Shown here piece after piece: positions 46,164 to 55,634 of a DNA stretch of 61,341 bases; position 1 is the stretch's first letter; every line of letters begins with the position of its first letter. Under the pieces are notes generated by a model. It was not told where the DNA came from and ran no database searches. It worked only from the letters and a program-made list of their open reading frames with translations. Made by a program: the position numbers and the translations under genes. Origin of the DNA: Psychrobacter cibarius (lineage in GTDB: Bacteria > Pseudomonadota > Gammaproteobacteria > Pseudomonadales > Moraxellaceae); the NCBI RefSeq assembly GCF_016107535.1, contig NZ_JABASQ010000019.1, positions 1 to 61,341 of the forward strand. The letters run 5' to 3'.

Positions 46164-46213
46164 ACTTTGGGTATTGCCACACAGGGAAGATTTAAAAACC
46201 CAGCTATCAAGTA

Positions 46214-47128
46214 CTAGAATTTATAGAGCTGCCCATCATCAGGAACAAGCGCTCGTTGTTTATCCAGATGTTTTTCCTCGATAAAGCGGCGCAGCTCTGC
46301 CTTGGTGAGAGTGGCATGATTGACCGTATCCATGTGCACGCTAACAATCTGCGCATTAGGAGAGAATTTATAGGCACGGTATACATCGTCTTTCCCCATA
46401 ATGATCGAGTCATCCACAAAGGTAGTCAGCTTGGCATAGCCTGCATTAAGGATGACGGCATCAGGTTTGTAGTGAGTAAGTGTACTCTCTACTTCCTTAT
46501 TCCAAATGGTATCCCCTGCGACATAGACGGTCTTGTAGTTTGGTTTCTGGAATACAATCCCCATCGTTTTGCCCAGCACTTCAGCTAATGGCGCCACTTT
46601 GTACATCTCATCAGTACCATGCTGTCCGATGGTTTTATTGATCTTAGTGCCTTTAAACACAACGCCTTGTTCGGTTAATACTCTGACATCGGTAAAACCA
46701 TCTTTACGTACGATTGCCGCATCGGCTGCATCTTGGGTAAAAATTGGCATGTCACGAGGCACAAGGTTACGTGCAGCTTCATCCCAATGATCATCATGTA
46801 AGTGGGTCAAAATAATGGCATCAGCCTTAAGCACTTCGTCAACAGACATTGGCAGATCGACCATTGGATAGCGTATTTGGCTATTTACTGTGCCATCAAA
46901 CCCTGGATAAGCGTTTTTAGCCGCTAGCATCGGATCCACTAAAAATGTAGTCCCGTCATAATTAAGCTTGATCGTGGCATTACGGATTTGCTGAAATTGA
47001 ACGGTATTGGTCGCTGTCTGTTTTACAGCGTTAGAATTTGCTGCTGGACTGGCAAAGGTGGTACATGCCGTTAACAACATCATGCCACTTAACAGTGTGG
47101 TGCCGGTCAGCGATTTTGCGATATTCAT
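46214..47128 (-). CDS. MBL-fold metallohydrolase lipoprotein (UlaG-like)
   Basis: A 304-residue protein with a lipoprotein signal: MNIAKSLTGTTLLSGMMLLTAC, where LTAC is the lipobox. It is thus expected in the periplasm on the membrane. The metal-binding motif HLHDDHWD lies near residue 110; further conserved residues occur in YVAGDTIW and in SVHMDTVNH. UlaG/RomA-like MBL proteins hydrolyse lactones or phosphodiesters; the substrate here is unknown. It precedes the decayed oxidoreductase and follows the isochorismatase-like gene. Confidence 0.85.
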   Translation of the reverse strand: MNIAKSLTGTTLLSGMMLLTACTTFASPAANSNAVKQTATNTVQFQQIRNATIKLNYDGTTFLVDPMLAAKNAYPGFDGTVNSQIRYPMVDLPMSVDEVLKADAIILTHLHDDHWDEAARNLVPRDMPIFTQDAADAAIVRKDGFTDVRVLTEQGVVFKGTKINKTIGQHGTDEMYKVAPLAEVLGKTMGIVFQKPNYKTVYVAGDTIWNKEVESTLTHYKPDAVILNAGYAKLTTFVDDSIIMGKDDVYRAYKFSPNAQIVSVHMDTVNHATLTKAELRRFIEEKHLDKQRALVPDDGQLYKF

Positions 47129-47221
47129 AATAGTTACCTTATTGAGGAAATTCTTCTTAATGGGAATATGGTTTAAGAGTCTATTTCATGACTAAATCAT
47201 GATTTGATTAACAACTCTGGA

Positions 47222-47770
47222 TTAACGGGCAATCCACGTTTGAGTATCAATCACTTCGCCATATAGAAACTCAATCGCTGCCATGATAGTGGCATGAGCC
47301 TGAGCAGCAGGTACTTTCGTACCATTAAATTCAAGATCAAGCGTGGCACAGGCATCATGGACGGTAGTGGTTGTATAACCAAAGTCCACTGCAGCACGAA
47401 CCGTTGCATCAACACACATATGGCTCATGGCGCCAATCACAGTCACTTCTTTGATACCTTCTTTATCTAATAGCTCTTTCAGATTGGTCTCGCGGAACGA
47501 ATTGGGATAATGCTTAGTGATGACGGCTTCACCCTCTACAGGTTTTACCTTCTCATTGATCACCACACCATCGCTACCAGGCGTAAAGATTGGTGCGTCA
47601 GCAGATGGCATCTCATGACGGATATGAATGACGGTATGACCTTTTTCTCTGGCAGACGCAATCACCAAAGCGGCATTATCAGCGGCTTCGTTAATACCTA
47701 CGAGTGCGAGTTTACCTTGTGGGAAATATTCATTTTGAATGTCGACAACGATCAATGCTTGTGTGTTCAT
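47222..47770 (-). CDS. isochorismatase-family cysteine hydrolase
   Basis: A 182-residue hydrolase with all three catalytic residues: Asp10 (VVDIQNEYF), Lys86 (ITKHYPNSF) and Cys119 (MSHMCVDATVRAA). These enzymes are amidases or nicotinamidase-like. Its neighbours (a GlxA-type regulator divergent, an MBL lipoprotein downstream) do not identify the substrate. It is probably under control of the divergent regulator; this is inferred from position. Confidence 0.9.
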   Translation of the reverse strand: MNTQALIVVDIQNEYFPQGKLALVGINEAADNAALVIASAREKGHTVIHIRHEMPSADAPIFTPGSDGVVINEKVKPVEGEAVITKHYPNSFRETNLKELLDKEGIKEVTVIGAMSHMCVDATVRAAVDFGYTTTTVHDACATLDLEFNGTKVPAAQAHATIMAAIEFLYGEVIDTQTWIAR

Positions 47771-47878
47771 AATAATGCCTCTTTATTTATGGAAGTGACT
47801 GTATAGGCGTATATTTTACAAGCACTGTGCTACACTAACGAGTGGCTACATCGACACATAAGAGGTTAATAACGACAT

Positions 47879-48859
47879 ATGAGTCATAAAGATACGATTG
47901 AAATTGGGTTGGTCGTCTATGAGAAAGCACAAATGGCGGCTGTCCTTGGACTGACTGATTTACTGACGGTTGCCAGTAAACTCGCCGCCAAACGTCAAGA
48001 TACAACCGATCTGCCTCTACAAGTAAGTCACTGGGAGATTAGCGGCGCTAAGCAGCAGCCTAAGCGCACTTTTTCGAGCAATCTTGATAGCGTAGGAAAA
48101 TTAACAGCCGTCATCATTCCACCCACGTTAGAAGCACCGATTGCAAAGCAAGCGGCAGAACCTTGGCTAGAATGGCTAAAAGAGCAGCATTCGACAGGTG
48201 TGGTATTGTCATCCGTCTGTGCAGGTGCTTTTTTACTGGGTGAAACAGGACTACTATCTAAGCGCAAGACAACCACGCATTGGGGTTATGCAGAGGATTT
48301 TAAGCAGCGTTTCCCTGATGTGAAGCTTGATGTCGATCGCATTATTATCGAAGACGGTGATATTGTGACCGCTGGTGGCGCGATGGCCTGGACAGATTTA
48401 GGATTAAGAATGGTTGATCGCTTTCTTGGTTCTCAGGTGATGAATGAAACCGCTCGTATGTTGTTAATTGACCCCTCAAGGCGTGAACAATGTTATTACA
48501 GTGCTTTCTCACCCAACCTCACCCATGGAGACACAGCCATATTAAAAGTGCAGCATTGGCTACAAAGAACCAATGCACAAGATATTGATTTATCCACCCT
48601 CGCCAATTGCGCGCAGTTAGAAGAGCGTACTTTTCTGCGTCGTTTTCATAAGGCAACAGGCATGACATCAACGGAATATTATCAGCGGTTACGCATCGGC
48701 AGTGCCAAAGACTTTCTACAGTTCTCGTCGTCTCCTGTTGAGCAAATAGCGTGGAAAGTGGGTTATAGTGATGTCAGTGCATTTCGTAAAATATTTAAGC
48801 GCATTGTTGGGTTGACACCAAGTGAGTATCGACGTAGATTTAATACGAATAAGGCGTGA
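47879..48859 (+). CDS. GlxA-family AraC-type transcriptional regulator
   Basis: A 326-residue regulator. The N-terminal DJ-1/PfpI-like domain (about 5-185) keeps the nucleophile-elbow Cys in [16 protein letters not shown], though catalysis is not expected in this group. The C-terminal AraC domain has two HTH motifs, ending in [34 protein letters not shown]. It is divergent from the isochorismatase-like gene with 108 bp between them. This is the classic layout of a local activator. Confidence 0.92.
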   Translation: MSHKDTIEIGLVVYEKAQMAAVLGLTDLLTVASKLAAKRQDTTDLPLQVSHWEISGAKQQPKRTFSSNLDSVGKLTAVIIPPTLEAPIAKQAAEPWLEWLKEQHSTGVVLSSVCAGAFLLGETGLLSKRKTTTHWGYAEDFKQRFPDVKLDVDRIIIEDGDIVTAGGAMAWTDLGLRMVDRFLGSQVMNETARMLLIDPSRREQCYYSAFSPNLTHGDTAILKVQHWLQRTNAQDIDLSTLANCAQLEERTFLRRFHKATGMTSTEYYQRLRIGSAKDFLQFSSSPVEQIAWKVGYSDVSAFRKIFKRIVGLTPSEYRRRFNTNKA

Positions 48860-48926
48860 TAGGTTTAGGTAATGATTTTTTTAAAGGTAGGCACATTGAC
48901 TGCTTATAGGTAAGAGTTAGATGTAA

Positions 48927-48960
48927 TAAAACGGCCACTGATGTAGCCATAACCGTTTTA
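48927..48960. terminator. bidirectional terminator between glxA-like gene and cadA
   Basis: TAAAACGG and CCGTTTTA form a stem with T tracts on both sides; partial further pairing inside the loop is possible. It separates two converging genes. Confidence 0.75.
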
Positions 48961-48974
48961 TTTTTGAACTGTCA

Positions 48975-51128
48975 TTAACGGGAAGACACTCCTTTAAAAC
49001 GCAGTAAACGCAATGCATTCAGCGTCACCAGTACCGTAGCACCAGTATCCGCTAGCACAGCAATCCACAGTCCTGTCACGCCGAGCACAGTGGTTATCAG
49101 AAATATGCCTTTTAACCCAAGTGCAAATATGACATTTTGATGGATATTTCTCATGGTGGCGCGGGATAAGGCAATAAGGTTAGCAACGTCTATCACGCGG
49201 CTTTTTAATAGGGCAATATCAGCCGTTTCGATAGCCACATCCGTGCCACTGCCCATCGCAATGCCAATATCTGCCGCTGCCAAAGCGGGTGCATCATTGA
49301 TACCATCACCAATCATCGCTATTTTACTATTGCTTTGCATCTCACTGAGTAGACGTAGCTTATCTTCAGGTAACAGCTCAGCTTGCCACTCTATGTCTAA
49401 CTGACTGGCTAGCGCTTTTGCCGTACGGCTATTGTCACCTGTGAGCATGACAGAGCGCACGTTCATCTTATTGAGCTGTGCAATGGCTTGCTGTGCATCT
49501 TCTCGTAACTCATCACGTAGAGCGACCAATCCGAGCGCCTCCCTCGTGTGCTCATCAAACAAAATAGAAACCGTTTTACCATCATTTTGTAGCATCTCAA
49601 TTTGAATCTGCTGCTCAGCTGACAACATAACGTTCTCAGCGACGTAGACTGGTGAGCCGATGGCCAAAGAGCGTCCAGCGACAGTGGCATGAACGGCTTT
49701 GCCTGCCGTAGCAAAGGCGTTGGAGGATTCAGGTATGACTACGTTAGCGGCTTTGGCATGATCCACAATAGCCCTAGCAAGTGGATGACTAGAAGCAGCA
49801 TCGACGCTTGCAAATAGTGACAGTAGTTTATCGTGACCCTCAGCAGCGGTATGCGCTGTTTTAAAACCAATAACATCGGTTACCCGTGGTTTTCCTTCAG
49901 TCAAAGTACCCGTTTTATCAAAAGCGACAGTACTGACCTGACCCACCAACTCCATGACATTCCCGCCTTTGATAAGCAGTCCATGGCGCGTGCCGACAGC
50001 CAAACCTGAGGCAATAGCGGCAGGTGTTGACAGCACAAGAGCACAAGGACAGGCGATCAGTAATAGCGCCAAACCACGATATAACCATATTCCCCATTCT
50101 GCTCCCATCAGTAGAGGTGGGATAATAATGACCAGCGCCGCAATCGCCATCACGATAGGCGTATAGTAGCGGCTGAATGTCTCAATAAAGCGTGCAGTCG
50201 GTGCTTTGGACGCTTGCGCCTGCTCCACAAGTTCAATAATACGCGCAATTGTATTATCTGCCGCTGTTTTTTCTACGCGTATTTGTAGTACTCCATCAAC
50301 GTTGATAGATCCAGCAAAGACCTCATCGCCTATGGTTTTGGCAACAGGAACAGATTCTCCTGTCACAGGTGACTCATCAAGGCTAGATATCCCTTGAATA
50401 ATCACCCCATCAGCAGAAACTCTATCACCGGGACGCACAAGCACCTTATCGTTAATCTGTAATGCAGTCGCTGCCACCTGACGTTGTTGTCCTTGCGCGT
50501 CCAATAAAATAGCCGTCTTTGGCACTAGTGATGATAACGCTCTGATGCCAGCGCGCGCACGATCAGCTGCGACGCTTTCTAATAGCTCACCAACCGAAAA
50601 TAGGAACACCACGGCAGCAGCTTCTTCTGCCTCTCCAATGATAAGGGCGCCGATAGCCGCAACAGACATGAGCATTTCAATTGAAAAAGGCGAACCTACT
50701 AACGCCAGTGCAAAAGCTTTACGGGCAAATGGTAGGACACCGATAGCCACAGCGGCAATAAAAACCCATGCGCCATATTCAGGGAAAATTAAAGACAACA
50801 TATATGCGGCACTCATCAAAAGCCCATTACCAACGACCTGTTTGCCTTTTATGGTTTGCCACCAGCGCTGATCGTTTACCGCTGCTTGACCACCATCAAT
50901 ACCCATCTCATTTTGTTGACTTGTTAACGCTGATACACCAAACCCTAAGCGCTTAATAGTCTTTTCGATATCTTTAACGTTAGTACTTGTATCAGGTTCT
51001 AGGGTTAACTCTAGCTTTTGAGTCGAAAAGTTTAGCTGAACCTCAGAGACACCAGGCATACGTGTTAGTGCCCGCTCAATTTTGCCAACACAACTGGCAC
51101 AGTCCATACCTTCAATATGATATTGCAT
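48975..51128 (-). CDS. cadA: Zn/Cd/Pb-translocating P-type ATPase
   Basis: A 717-residue P1B-ATPase exporting divalent soft metals. It has one N-terminal heavy-metal domain (GMDCASC), the ion-binding CPC (IACPCALVLSTPAAI) near residue 360, the phosphorylation site [11 protein letters not shown] and the hinge [20 protein letters not shown]. The CPC without a second HMA fits the Zn/Cd/Pb group (ZntA, CadA) rather than copper. It is divergent from a CadR-type regulator across a classic MerR promoter. Metal preference cannot be fixed from the sequence alone. Confidence 0.93.
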   Translation of the reverse strand: MQYHIEGMDCASCVGKIERALTRMPGVSEVQLNFSTQKLELTLEPDTSTNVKDIEKTIKRLGFGVSALTSQQNEMGIDGGQAAVNDQRWWQTIKGKQVVGNGLLMSAAYMLSLIFPEYGAWVFIAAVAIGVLPFARKAFALALVGSPFSIEMLMSVAAIGALIIGEAEEAAAVVFLFSVGELLESVAADRARAGIRALSSLVPKTAILLDAQGQQRQVAATALQINDKVLVRPGDRVSADGVIIQGISSLDESPVTGESVPVAKTIGDEVFAGSINVDGVLQIRVEKTAADNTIARIIELVEQAQASKAPTARFIETFSRYYTPIVMAIAALVIIIPPLLMGAEWGIWLYRGLALLLIACPCALVLSTPAAIASGLAVGTRHGLLIKGGNVMELVGQVSTVAFDKTGTLTEGKPRVTDVIGFKTAHTAAEGHDKLLSLFASVDAASSHPLARAIVDHAKAANVVIPESSNAFATAGKAVHATVAGRSLAIGSPVYVAENVMLSAEQQIQIEMLQNDGKTVSILFDEHTREALGLVALRDELREDAQQAIAQLNKMNVRSVMLTGDNSRTAKALASQLDIEWQAELLPEDKLRLLSEMQSNSKIAMIGDGINDAPALAAADIGIAMGSGTDVAIETADIALLKSRVIDVANLIALSRATMRNIHQNVIFALGLKGIFLITTVLGVTGLWIAVLADTGATVLVTLNALRLLRFKGVSSR

Positions 51129-51153
51129 AGTTATTTATCCTCTTATTGAAGAC

Positions 51154-51184
51154 ATTATGGACCCTATAGTAGCTTTAGGGTCAA
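51154..51184 (-). promoter_or_regulatory. MerR-type promoter/operator of the Zn/Cd ATPase gene
   Basis: On the minus strand TTGACC (51184-51179), a 19-bp spacer and CATAAT (51159-51154) form the promoter. The spacer holds the dyad ACCCTA...TAGGGT. A 19-bp spacer with a central dyad is diagnostic of MerR-family activation, where the regulator untwists the promoter. The dyad resembles published cadA operators (from memory). Confidence 0.88.
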
Positions 51185-51280
51185 GGCTTTTAACGACAAA
51201 GGGGTTTGATTTTTTATCAGCAAACCTTATAGTTACTTTATTGTTTTAGATAATAGAAAATACTATTTAAGGAGATACAC

Positions 51281-51691
51281 ATGCTTATCAAGATTGGTGA
51301 GCTTGCTACGCGCACCGGTGCGACGGTCGAAACCATTCGCTATTATGAGAAAGAGAGGTTATTACCAGAGCCTGCGCGTAGCCAAGGCAATTATCGTTTG
51401 TACAATGAGGCGCATTTTGAGCGTCTACAATTTATCCTGCACTGCCGTACGCTCGATATGACTTTGGATGAAGTACGAACCCTGCTTCAGTATAGAGATA
51501 AACCTGATGAAAACTGCGGTGAGGTCAATGTGCTATTGGATGAGCATATCGATGCGGTAGAAACACGTATGGAAGAGCTGGTACAATTAAAGCAACATCT
51601 ACTAGCGTTGCGGCAAAAATGCGCAAGTGAAGCGCTAGCTGAATCCTGCGGAATATTGCATGCGCTTGCCGATAACTCCTGTCATAAGTAA
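51281..51691 (+). CDS. cadR: Cd(II)/Pb(II)-responsive MerR-family regulator
   Basis: A 136-residue MerR activator. The N-terminal winged HTH (LIKIGELATRTGATVETIRYY) is standard. Metal-binding Cys at 79 (DENCG), 114, 123 and near the end match the Cys pattern of CadR/PbrR, including the first Cys at the start of the dimerisation helix. It senses the metal and activates the divergent ATPase promoter. AAGGAG lies upstream of ATG 51281. Confidence 0.92.
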   Translation: MLIKIGELATRTGATVETIRYYEKERLLPEPARSQGNYRLYNEAHFERLQFILHCRTLDMTLDEVRTLLQYRDKPDENCGEVNVLLDEHIDAVETRMEELVQLKQHLLALRQKCASEALAESCGILHALADNSCHK

Positions 51692-51832
51692 AGTATTCAT
51701 TTTGGTAACATTATCCACTTTTCATACGTAAAAGTAGACCTATCACCAAACGCGCGTGGTCAATAAATTCAAAATGATTCAGCCCATAATCCTTTCTGTT
51801 AATCGTATAGACTGCGCGTCTATCAGACTGAC

Positions 51833-52027
51833 TCATTGCACTTGTGCAGGAAAGCCAGCCTTTGCTAAAGCAGCCGTCATCTGCTCAACGCTTGCGATGG
51901 TTTCGATACTGACCACTTTGGCTACTAAATCAATGTCAATCTTGGCGTTTGAGTCGATATCGTGAATGGTTGCTGTCACACCACGAGCACAGCCGCCACA
52001 TTTCATATTTACAATCCATAGTTTCAT
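51833..52027 (-). CDS. copZ: heavy-metal-binding chaperone (CopZ-like)
   Basis: A 64-residue HMA-domain protein. The metal motif is MKCGGCARGV, i.e. C-x-x-C. The length and a single ferredoxin-like fold fit cytoplasmic copper chaperones. The gene is divergent from copA, with a shared control region of mirrored promoters; it would deliver Cu(I) to CopA. Zn/Cd cannot be excluded, but the copper context argues for copper. It converges with cadR over 141 bp without a clear terminator. Confidence 0.88.
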   Translation of the reverse strand: MKLWIVNMKCGGCARGVTATIHDIDSNAKIDIDLVAKVVSIETIASVEQMTAALAKAGFPAQVQ

Positions 52028-52062
52028 AGCCTTTCTCCAAATAAGTTTTTATTTCATCACTA

Positions 52063-52093
52063 AGCTTAAGCCTTGTCATGATGGTAAGGTCAA
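52063..52093 (-). promoter_or_regulatory. CueR-type promoter of the copZ-like gene
   Basis: On the minus strand TTGACC (52093-52088), a 19-bp spacer and TAAGCT (52068-52063) match a MerR-type promoter. The spacer has ACCTT...AAGG, the CueR operator half sites. The leader to the start codon would be about 30 nt. Confidence 0.8.
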
Positions 52094-52112
52094 ACACATT
52101 TTAAAAAAACGC

Positions 52113-52143
52113 TTGACCTTACCATTATGTCAACCTCTATGCT
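52113..52143 (+). promoter_or_regulatory. CueR-type promoter of copA
   Basis: TTGACC (52113-52118), 19-bp spacer, TATGCT (52138-52143). The first 13 bp (TTGACCTTACCAT) are an exact mirror of 52081-52093 on the other strand, so copZ and copA share mirrored operators 19 bp apart. The transcript would start near 52150. Confidence 0.8.
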
Positions 52144-52176
52144 GTTGATAACAGATTGAACATGATAGAGGGTGTT

Positions 52177-54654
52177 ATGAACTCAGAAAATAGTAAGTCT
52201 TATCTTTACAATGAAACATTACCCATTGGGGGTATGACCTGTGCTTCCTGTGTGGGACGAGTGGAAAAAGTATTAAAAAAAGTTGAAGGTGTTGAAAATG
52301 CTGAGGTGAATCTTGCGACTGAAAAAGCCATGATTTCCTCGTCTCAACCTTTAGATCTTATCGCAGCAACCAAATCAGTAGAACGAGCCGGTTATAAGAT
52401 CTTGGCATCTCAGCCGATTGAGCTGTCGATAGAAGGTATGACCTGTGCTTCCTGCGTTGGACGGGTAGAAAAAGCATTAAAAAAAGTCGAGGGCGTACAA
52501 CAAGCAAACGTCAACCTTGCTACTGAACGCGCATGGGTACAAGGCAACGCTCAAGTACAGAGCAGCGATTTGATTCAAGCCGTTAAAAAAGCGGGGTACA
52601 CGGCTAAGCAGATTGAGCAGAGTGTGAGTGTTCAACAGGATAAAAAAGCCACGGAACAGCAGCAGCTGAAACGAGATTTAGCGATCTCTTTAATTCTAGC
52701 CGTGCCTGTTTTTATTCTAGAAATGGGGTCACATATGATTCCAGCTTTTCATATGTGGGTCATGGATAATATCGGCACGCAACAAAGCTGGCTGATTCAA
52801 TTTGTTTTGACCACGCTGGTACTCATCTTTCCAGGGCGACGTTTTTATCAAAAAGGTATTCCAGCATTATGGCGTTTTGCTCCAGATATGAATTCATTGG
52901 TGGCTGTTGGAACACTGGCAGCTTATAGTTTTTCGCTAGTCGCAACATTTATTCCACAAGTTCTACCTGAAGGCACTGTGAATGTTTATTACGAAGCGGC
53001 CGCTGTGATTGTAAGCTTAATTTTATTGGGGCGTTATTTTGAGGCAAAAGCCAAAGGACGTACCTCTCAAGCCATTCAACACCTAGTGGGTATGCAAGCA
53101 AAAACAGCACGTGTTCACCACAATGGGCAAGTGATTGAAGTGCCGATTGCAGAAGTGACCACAGAAACGATTGTTGAGATTCGTCCCGGTGAGCGTGTTC
53201 CAGTCGATGGTGAAGTCGTTGAAGGTCAAAGTTATATTGATGAATCCATGATTACAGGTGAACCCGTGCCTGTCAAAAAACAAGTGGGTGATCAAGTGGT
53301 CGGAGGCACGGTCAATCAGAATGGGACCTTGAATTTTCGGGCGACTGCTATCGGGGAATCGTCAGTATTGGCACAAATCATTCGCATGGTTGAACAGGCT
53401 CAAGGGTCTAAATTACCGATCCAGGCATTGGTCGATAAAGTCACTATGTGGTTTGTCCCCATGGTCATGCTCTTAGCCACTCTGACTTTTGCTGTGTGGT
53501 TTATTTTTGGTCCTGACCCTGCTTTGACGTTTAGTCTCGTCAACGCCGTTGCCGTCCTAATCATTGCTTGTCCCTGTGCAATGGGATTGGCAACACCTAC
53601 CTCCATTATGGTTGGCACAGGTCGCGGTGCAGAAATGGGCGTCTTATTCCGCAAAGGTGAAGCATTACAAGCTTTACAGGAAGTGAAAGTCATTGCGGTC
53701 GATAAAACTGGTACATTGACTGAAGGCAAACCAACCTTAACAGATTTTCATGTCCAACAAGGGTTCGAACAGAACCAAGTCTTGCGCATTGTGGCATCGG
53801 TTGAAGCAAAATCTGAACATCCCATTGCCCTAGCCATTGTTCAGGCCGCAGAGCAACAGAATATTAGCTTATTACCGATTACCACTTTTGATTCTGTGAC
53901 GGGATTTGGAATCAAAGCAGAAGTTGAAGGTCAAGCCGTTCATATTGGTGCTGATCGTTATATGCAGCAATTAGGACTTGATGTTACTCCCTTTAAAGAC
54001 GAAGCCGCGCACTTAGGACAAGAAGCTAAAACCCCCATATATGTCGCGATTGATCAGAAATTGGCTGCTATTATTGCCGTTGCAGATCCTATTAAAGACA
54101 CCACTTATGCCGCTATTGCAGGTTTACATCAACTGGGCTTAAAAGTAGCAATGATTACAGGCGACAATCGCCATACTGCGCAAGCGATTGCCGCAAAATT
54201 ACATATTGATCAAGTGATCGCAGAAGTGTTGCCTGATGGAAAAGTAGATGCGATACGTCAACTGCAGCAACAATATGGACGAGTGGCTTTTGTTGGTGAT
54301 GGTATCAATGATGCGCCCGCTCTCGCTCAAGCTGATGTCGGACTGGCAATTGGCACAGGAACAGATGTGGCAATTGAAGCCGCAGATGTAGTGTTGATGT
54401 CAGGTAGTTTACAAGGGGTTCCTAATGCGATTGCTTTAAGTCAGGCTACCATCAAAAATATTCGACAAAATCTATTTTGGGCATTTTTCTATAACATTGC
54501 TTTAATTCCAATTGCCGCAGGGGTTTTATATCCAGCATTTGGAATTTTGTTGTCACCTATTTTTGCAGCAGGGGCAATGGCACTATCCTCTTTTTTCGTA
54601 TTAGGTAATGCCTTACGCTTAGAGTACTTTCAGGTGCCCGTGATTAAAGCTTAG
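52177..54654 (+). CDS. copA: Cu(I)-exporting P-type ATPase CopA
   Basis: An 825-residue P1B-1 ATPase. Two N-terminal HMA domains each carry [13 protein letters not shown]. Eight helices follow, with the ion-binding CPC in [17 protein letters not shown] near residue 463. The phosphorylation site is [11 protein letters not shown], and [20 protein letters not shown] is the hinge. It exports Cu(I) from the cytoplasm. I took ATG 52177 because AGAGGG lies just before it; the frame is open to a TTG at 52156 and an ATG at 52162. It is followed by a terminator and then cueR. By eye its composition differs a little from the neighbouring genes, so the copper module may have been acquired. Confidence 0.95.
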   Translation: MNSENSKSYLYNETLPIGGMTCASCVGRVEKVLKKVEGVENAEVNLATEKAMISSSQPLDLIAATKSVERAGYKILASQPIELSIEGMTCASCVGRVEKALKKVEGVQQANVNLATERAWVQGNAQVQSSDLIQAVKKAGYTAKQIEQSVSVQQDKKATEQQQLKRDLAISLILAVPVFILEMGSHMIPAFHMWVMDNIGTQQSWLIQFVLTTLVLIFPGRRFYQKGIPALWRFAPDMNSLVAVGTLAAYSFSLVATFIPQVLPEGTVNVYYEAAAVIVSLILLGRYFEAKAKGRTSQAIQHLVGMQAKTARVHHNGQVIEVPIAEVTTETIVEIRPGERVPVDGEVVEGQSYIDESMITGEPVPVKKQVGDQVVGGTVNQNGTLNFRATAIGESSVLAQIIRMVEQAQGSKLPIQALVDKVTMWFVPMVMLLATLTFAVWFIFGPDPALTFSLVNAVAVLIIACPCAMGLATPTSIMVGTGRGAEMGVLFRKGEALQALQEVKVIAVDKTGTLTEGKPTLTDFHVQQGFEQNQVLRIVASVEAKSEHPIALAIVQAAEQQNISLLPITTFDSVTGFGIKAEVEGQAVHIGADRYMQQLGLDVTPFKDEAAHLGQEAKTPIYVAIDQKLAAIIAVADPIKDTTYAAIAGLHQLGLKVAMITGDNRHTAQAIAAKLHIDQVIAEVLPDGKVDAIRQLQQQYGRVAFVGDGINDAPALAQADVGLAIGTGTDVAIEAADVVLMSGSLQGVPNAIALSQATIKNIRQNLFWAFFYNIALIPIAAGVLYPAFGILLSPIFAAGAMALSSFFVLGNALRLEYFQVPVIKA

Positions 54655-54667
54655 ATACTGTTAATAT

Positions 54668-54702
54668 AGGGTTAAAGTAGCCGTTTGGCTTTAACCCTTT
54701 TT
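54668..54702 (+). terminator. terminator between copA and cueR
   Basis: AGGGTTAAAG pairs with CTTTAACCC plus T over an 11-nt loop and is followed by T. cueR starts 18 bp later, so it may be read by leak-through or have its own promoter. Confidence 0.9.
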
Positions 54703-54719
54703 ATATCAGGAGGAAAGTT

Positions 54720-55112
54720 ATGAATATCGGTCAAGCGTCAGAGCAATCGGGAATCTCTCCCAAAATGATCCGCTATTATGAACAAATCGGGTTGCTTGCT
54801 GCCGCAAAACGTTCAAATTCAGGGTATCGAATATATTCTAAACAAGATATAAAAGACTTATGCTTTTTGAGACAGGCTCGTGATTTAGGTTTTTCGTCCA
54901 AACAGATGAAAGAGTTGCTTGATTTGCGGAAAAATACAGATCGGCAGAGTGCTGATGTCAAACAATTGACACTGCAACATATCGCAACTTTAAATCAAAA
55001 AATAGCTCAATTGCAAGATATGGTGAGCTTATTACAGGTTTCTGCTGATCATTGCTCAGGTGATGCAAACGCCGATTGTGCCATACTAAAAGATCTTGAA
55101 CAGGGCAAATAA
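54720..55112 (+). CDS. cueR: copper-responsive MerR-family regulator CueR
   Basis: A 130-residue regulator with the MerR winged HTH (MNIGQASEQSGISPKMIRYYE). The Cu(I)-binding pair is Cys112 and Cys120 in HCSGDANADC, at the same residue numbers as in E. coli CueR. It should activate the copA and copZ promoters. AGGAGG sits 7 nt before ATG 54720. Confidence 0.95.
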   Translation: MNIGQASEQSGISPKMIRYYEQIGLLAAAKRSNSGYRIYSKQDIKDLCFLRQARDLGFSSKQMKELLDLRKNTDRQSADVKQLTLQHIATLNQKIAQLQDMVSLLQVSADHCSGDANADCAILKDLEQGK

Positions 55113-55634
55113 AGTAAATTAGATATAATCTTAATCATAGTAGTATTTAGGTGCTATTCCATAAGTATTCTCACTAACTTCCCAATTTTCTGGATTCACA
55201 AGTAGTCGATTTTTGCTCTTTGTGCGTGTGTATTCCAATTTTAATATTCCTCAATTATAACAAAATAAGATTTTTAGCACTGTCTAAAAGCTTTTTCTTG
55301 GCTCCTCAACTAAATATTATTTTATTGAACAGTTGACCATGGTAGTTGTTTGCATAAAATAACTATAATTAGCTTTTTGTTACTTTCTAGCCGTACAGCA
55401 GTTAGACCGTAGACCGCTCATAAAAGTCATAGATTGGGCTAGAAATGAACAAATCTTGCGAACCACTTTATTCTGAAACTATAACGCTGAGTTTTCCGCT
55501 ATTATTGCTAGTCATGTATCAGACGTAAACAAGAAAGTGCGGTATGTTCCCTGTTTTGTAAATTTAAGTTATTAACCTGCAAAGTATAAGATATGGTCAC
55601 AACTCACTTTATCGAATATATTGGAAAGTGCACT
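55113..55634. other. 522-bp AT-rich spacer
   Basis: Lies between cueR and the exported protein. Several in-frame stops occur in all frames and no clear ribosome binding site was found until the one before 55635. I see no inverted repeat or IS end I can name. Confidence 0.4.

Noticed and set aside
51692..51832. hairpin between cadR and the copZ-like gene
   Set aside because: No pairing of useful length was found.
55380..55560. an IS remnant upstream of the exported-protein gene
   Set aside because: No inverted ends or transposase motifs could be found.
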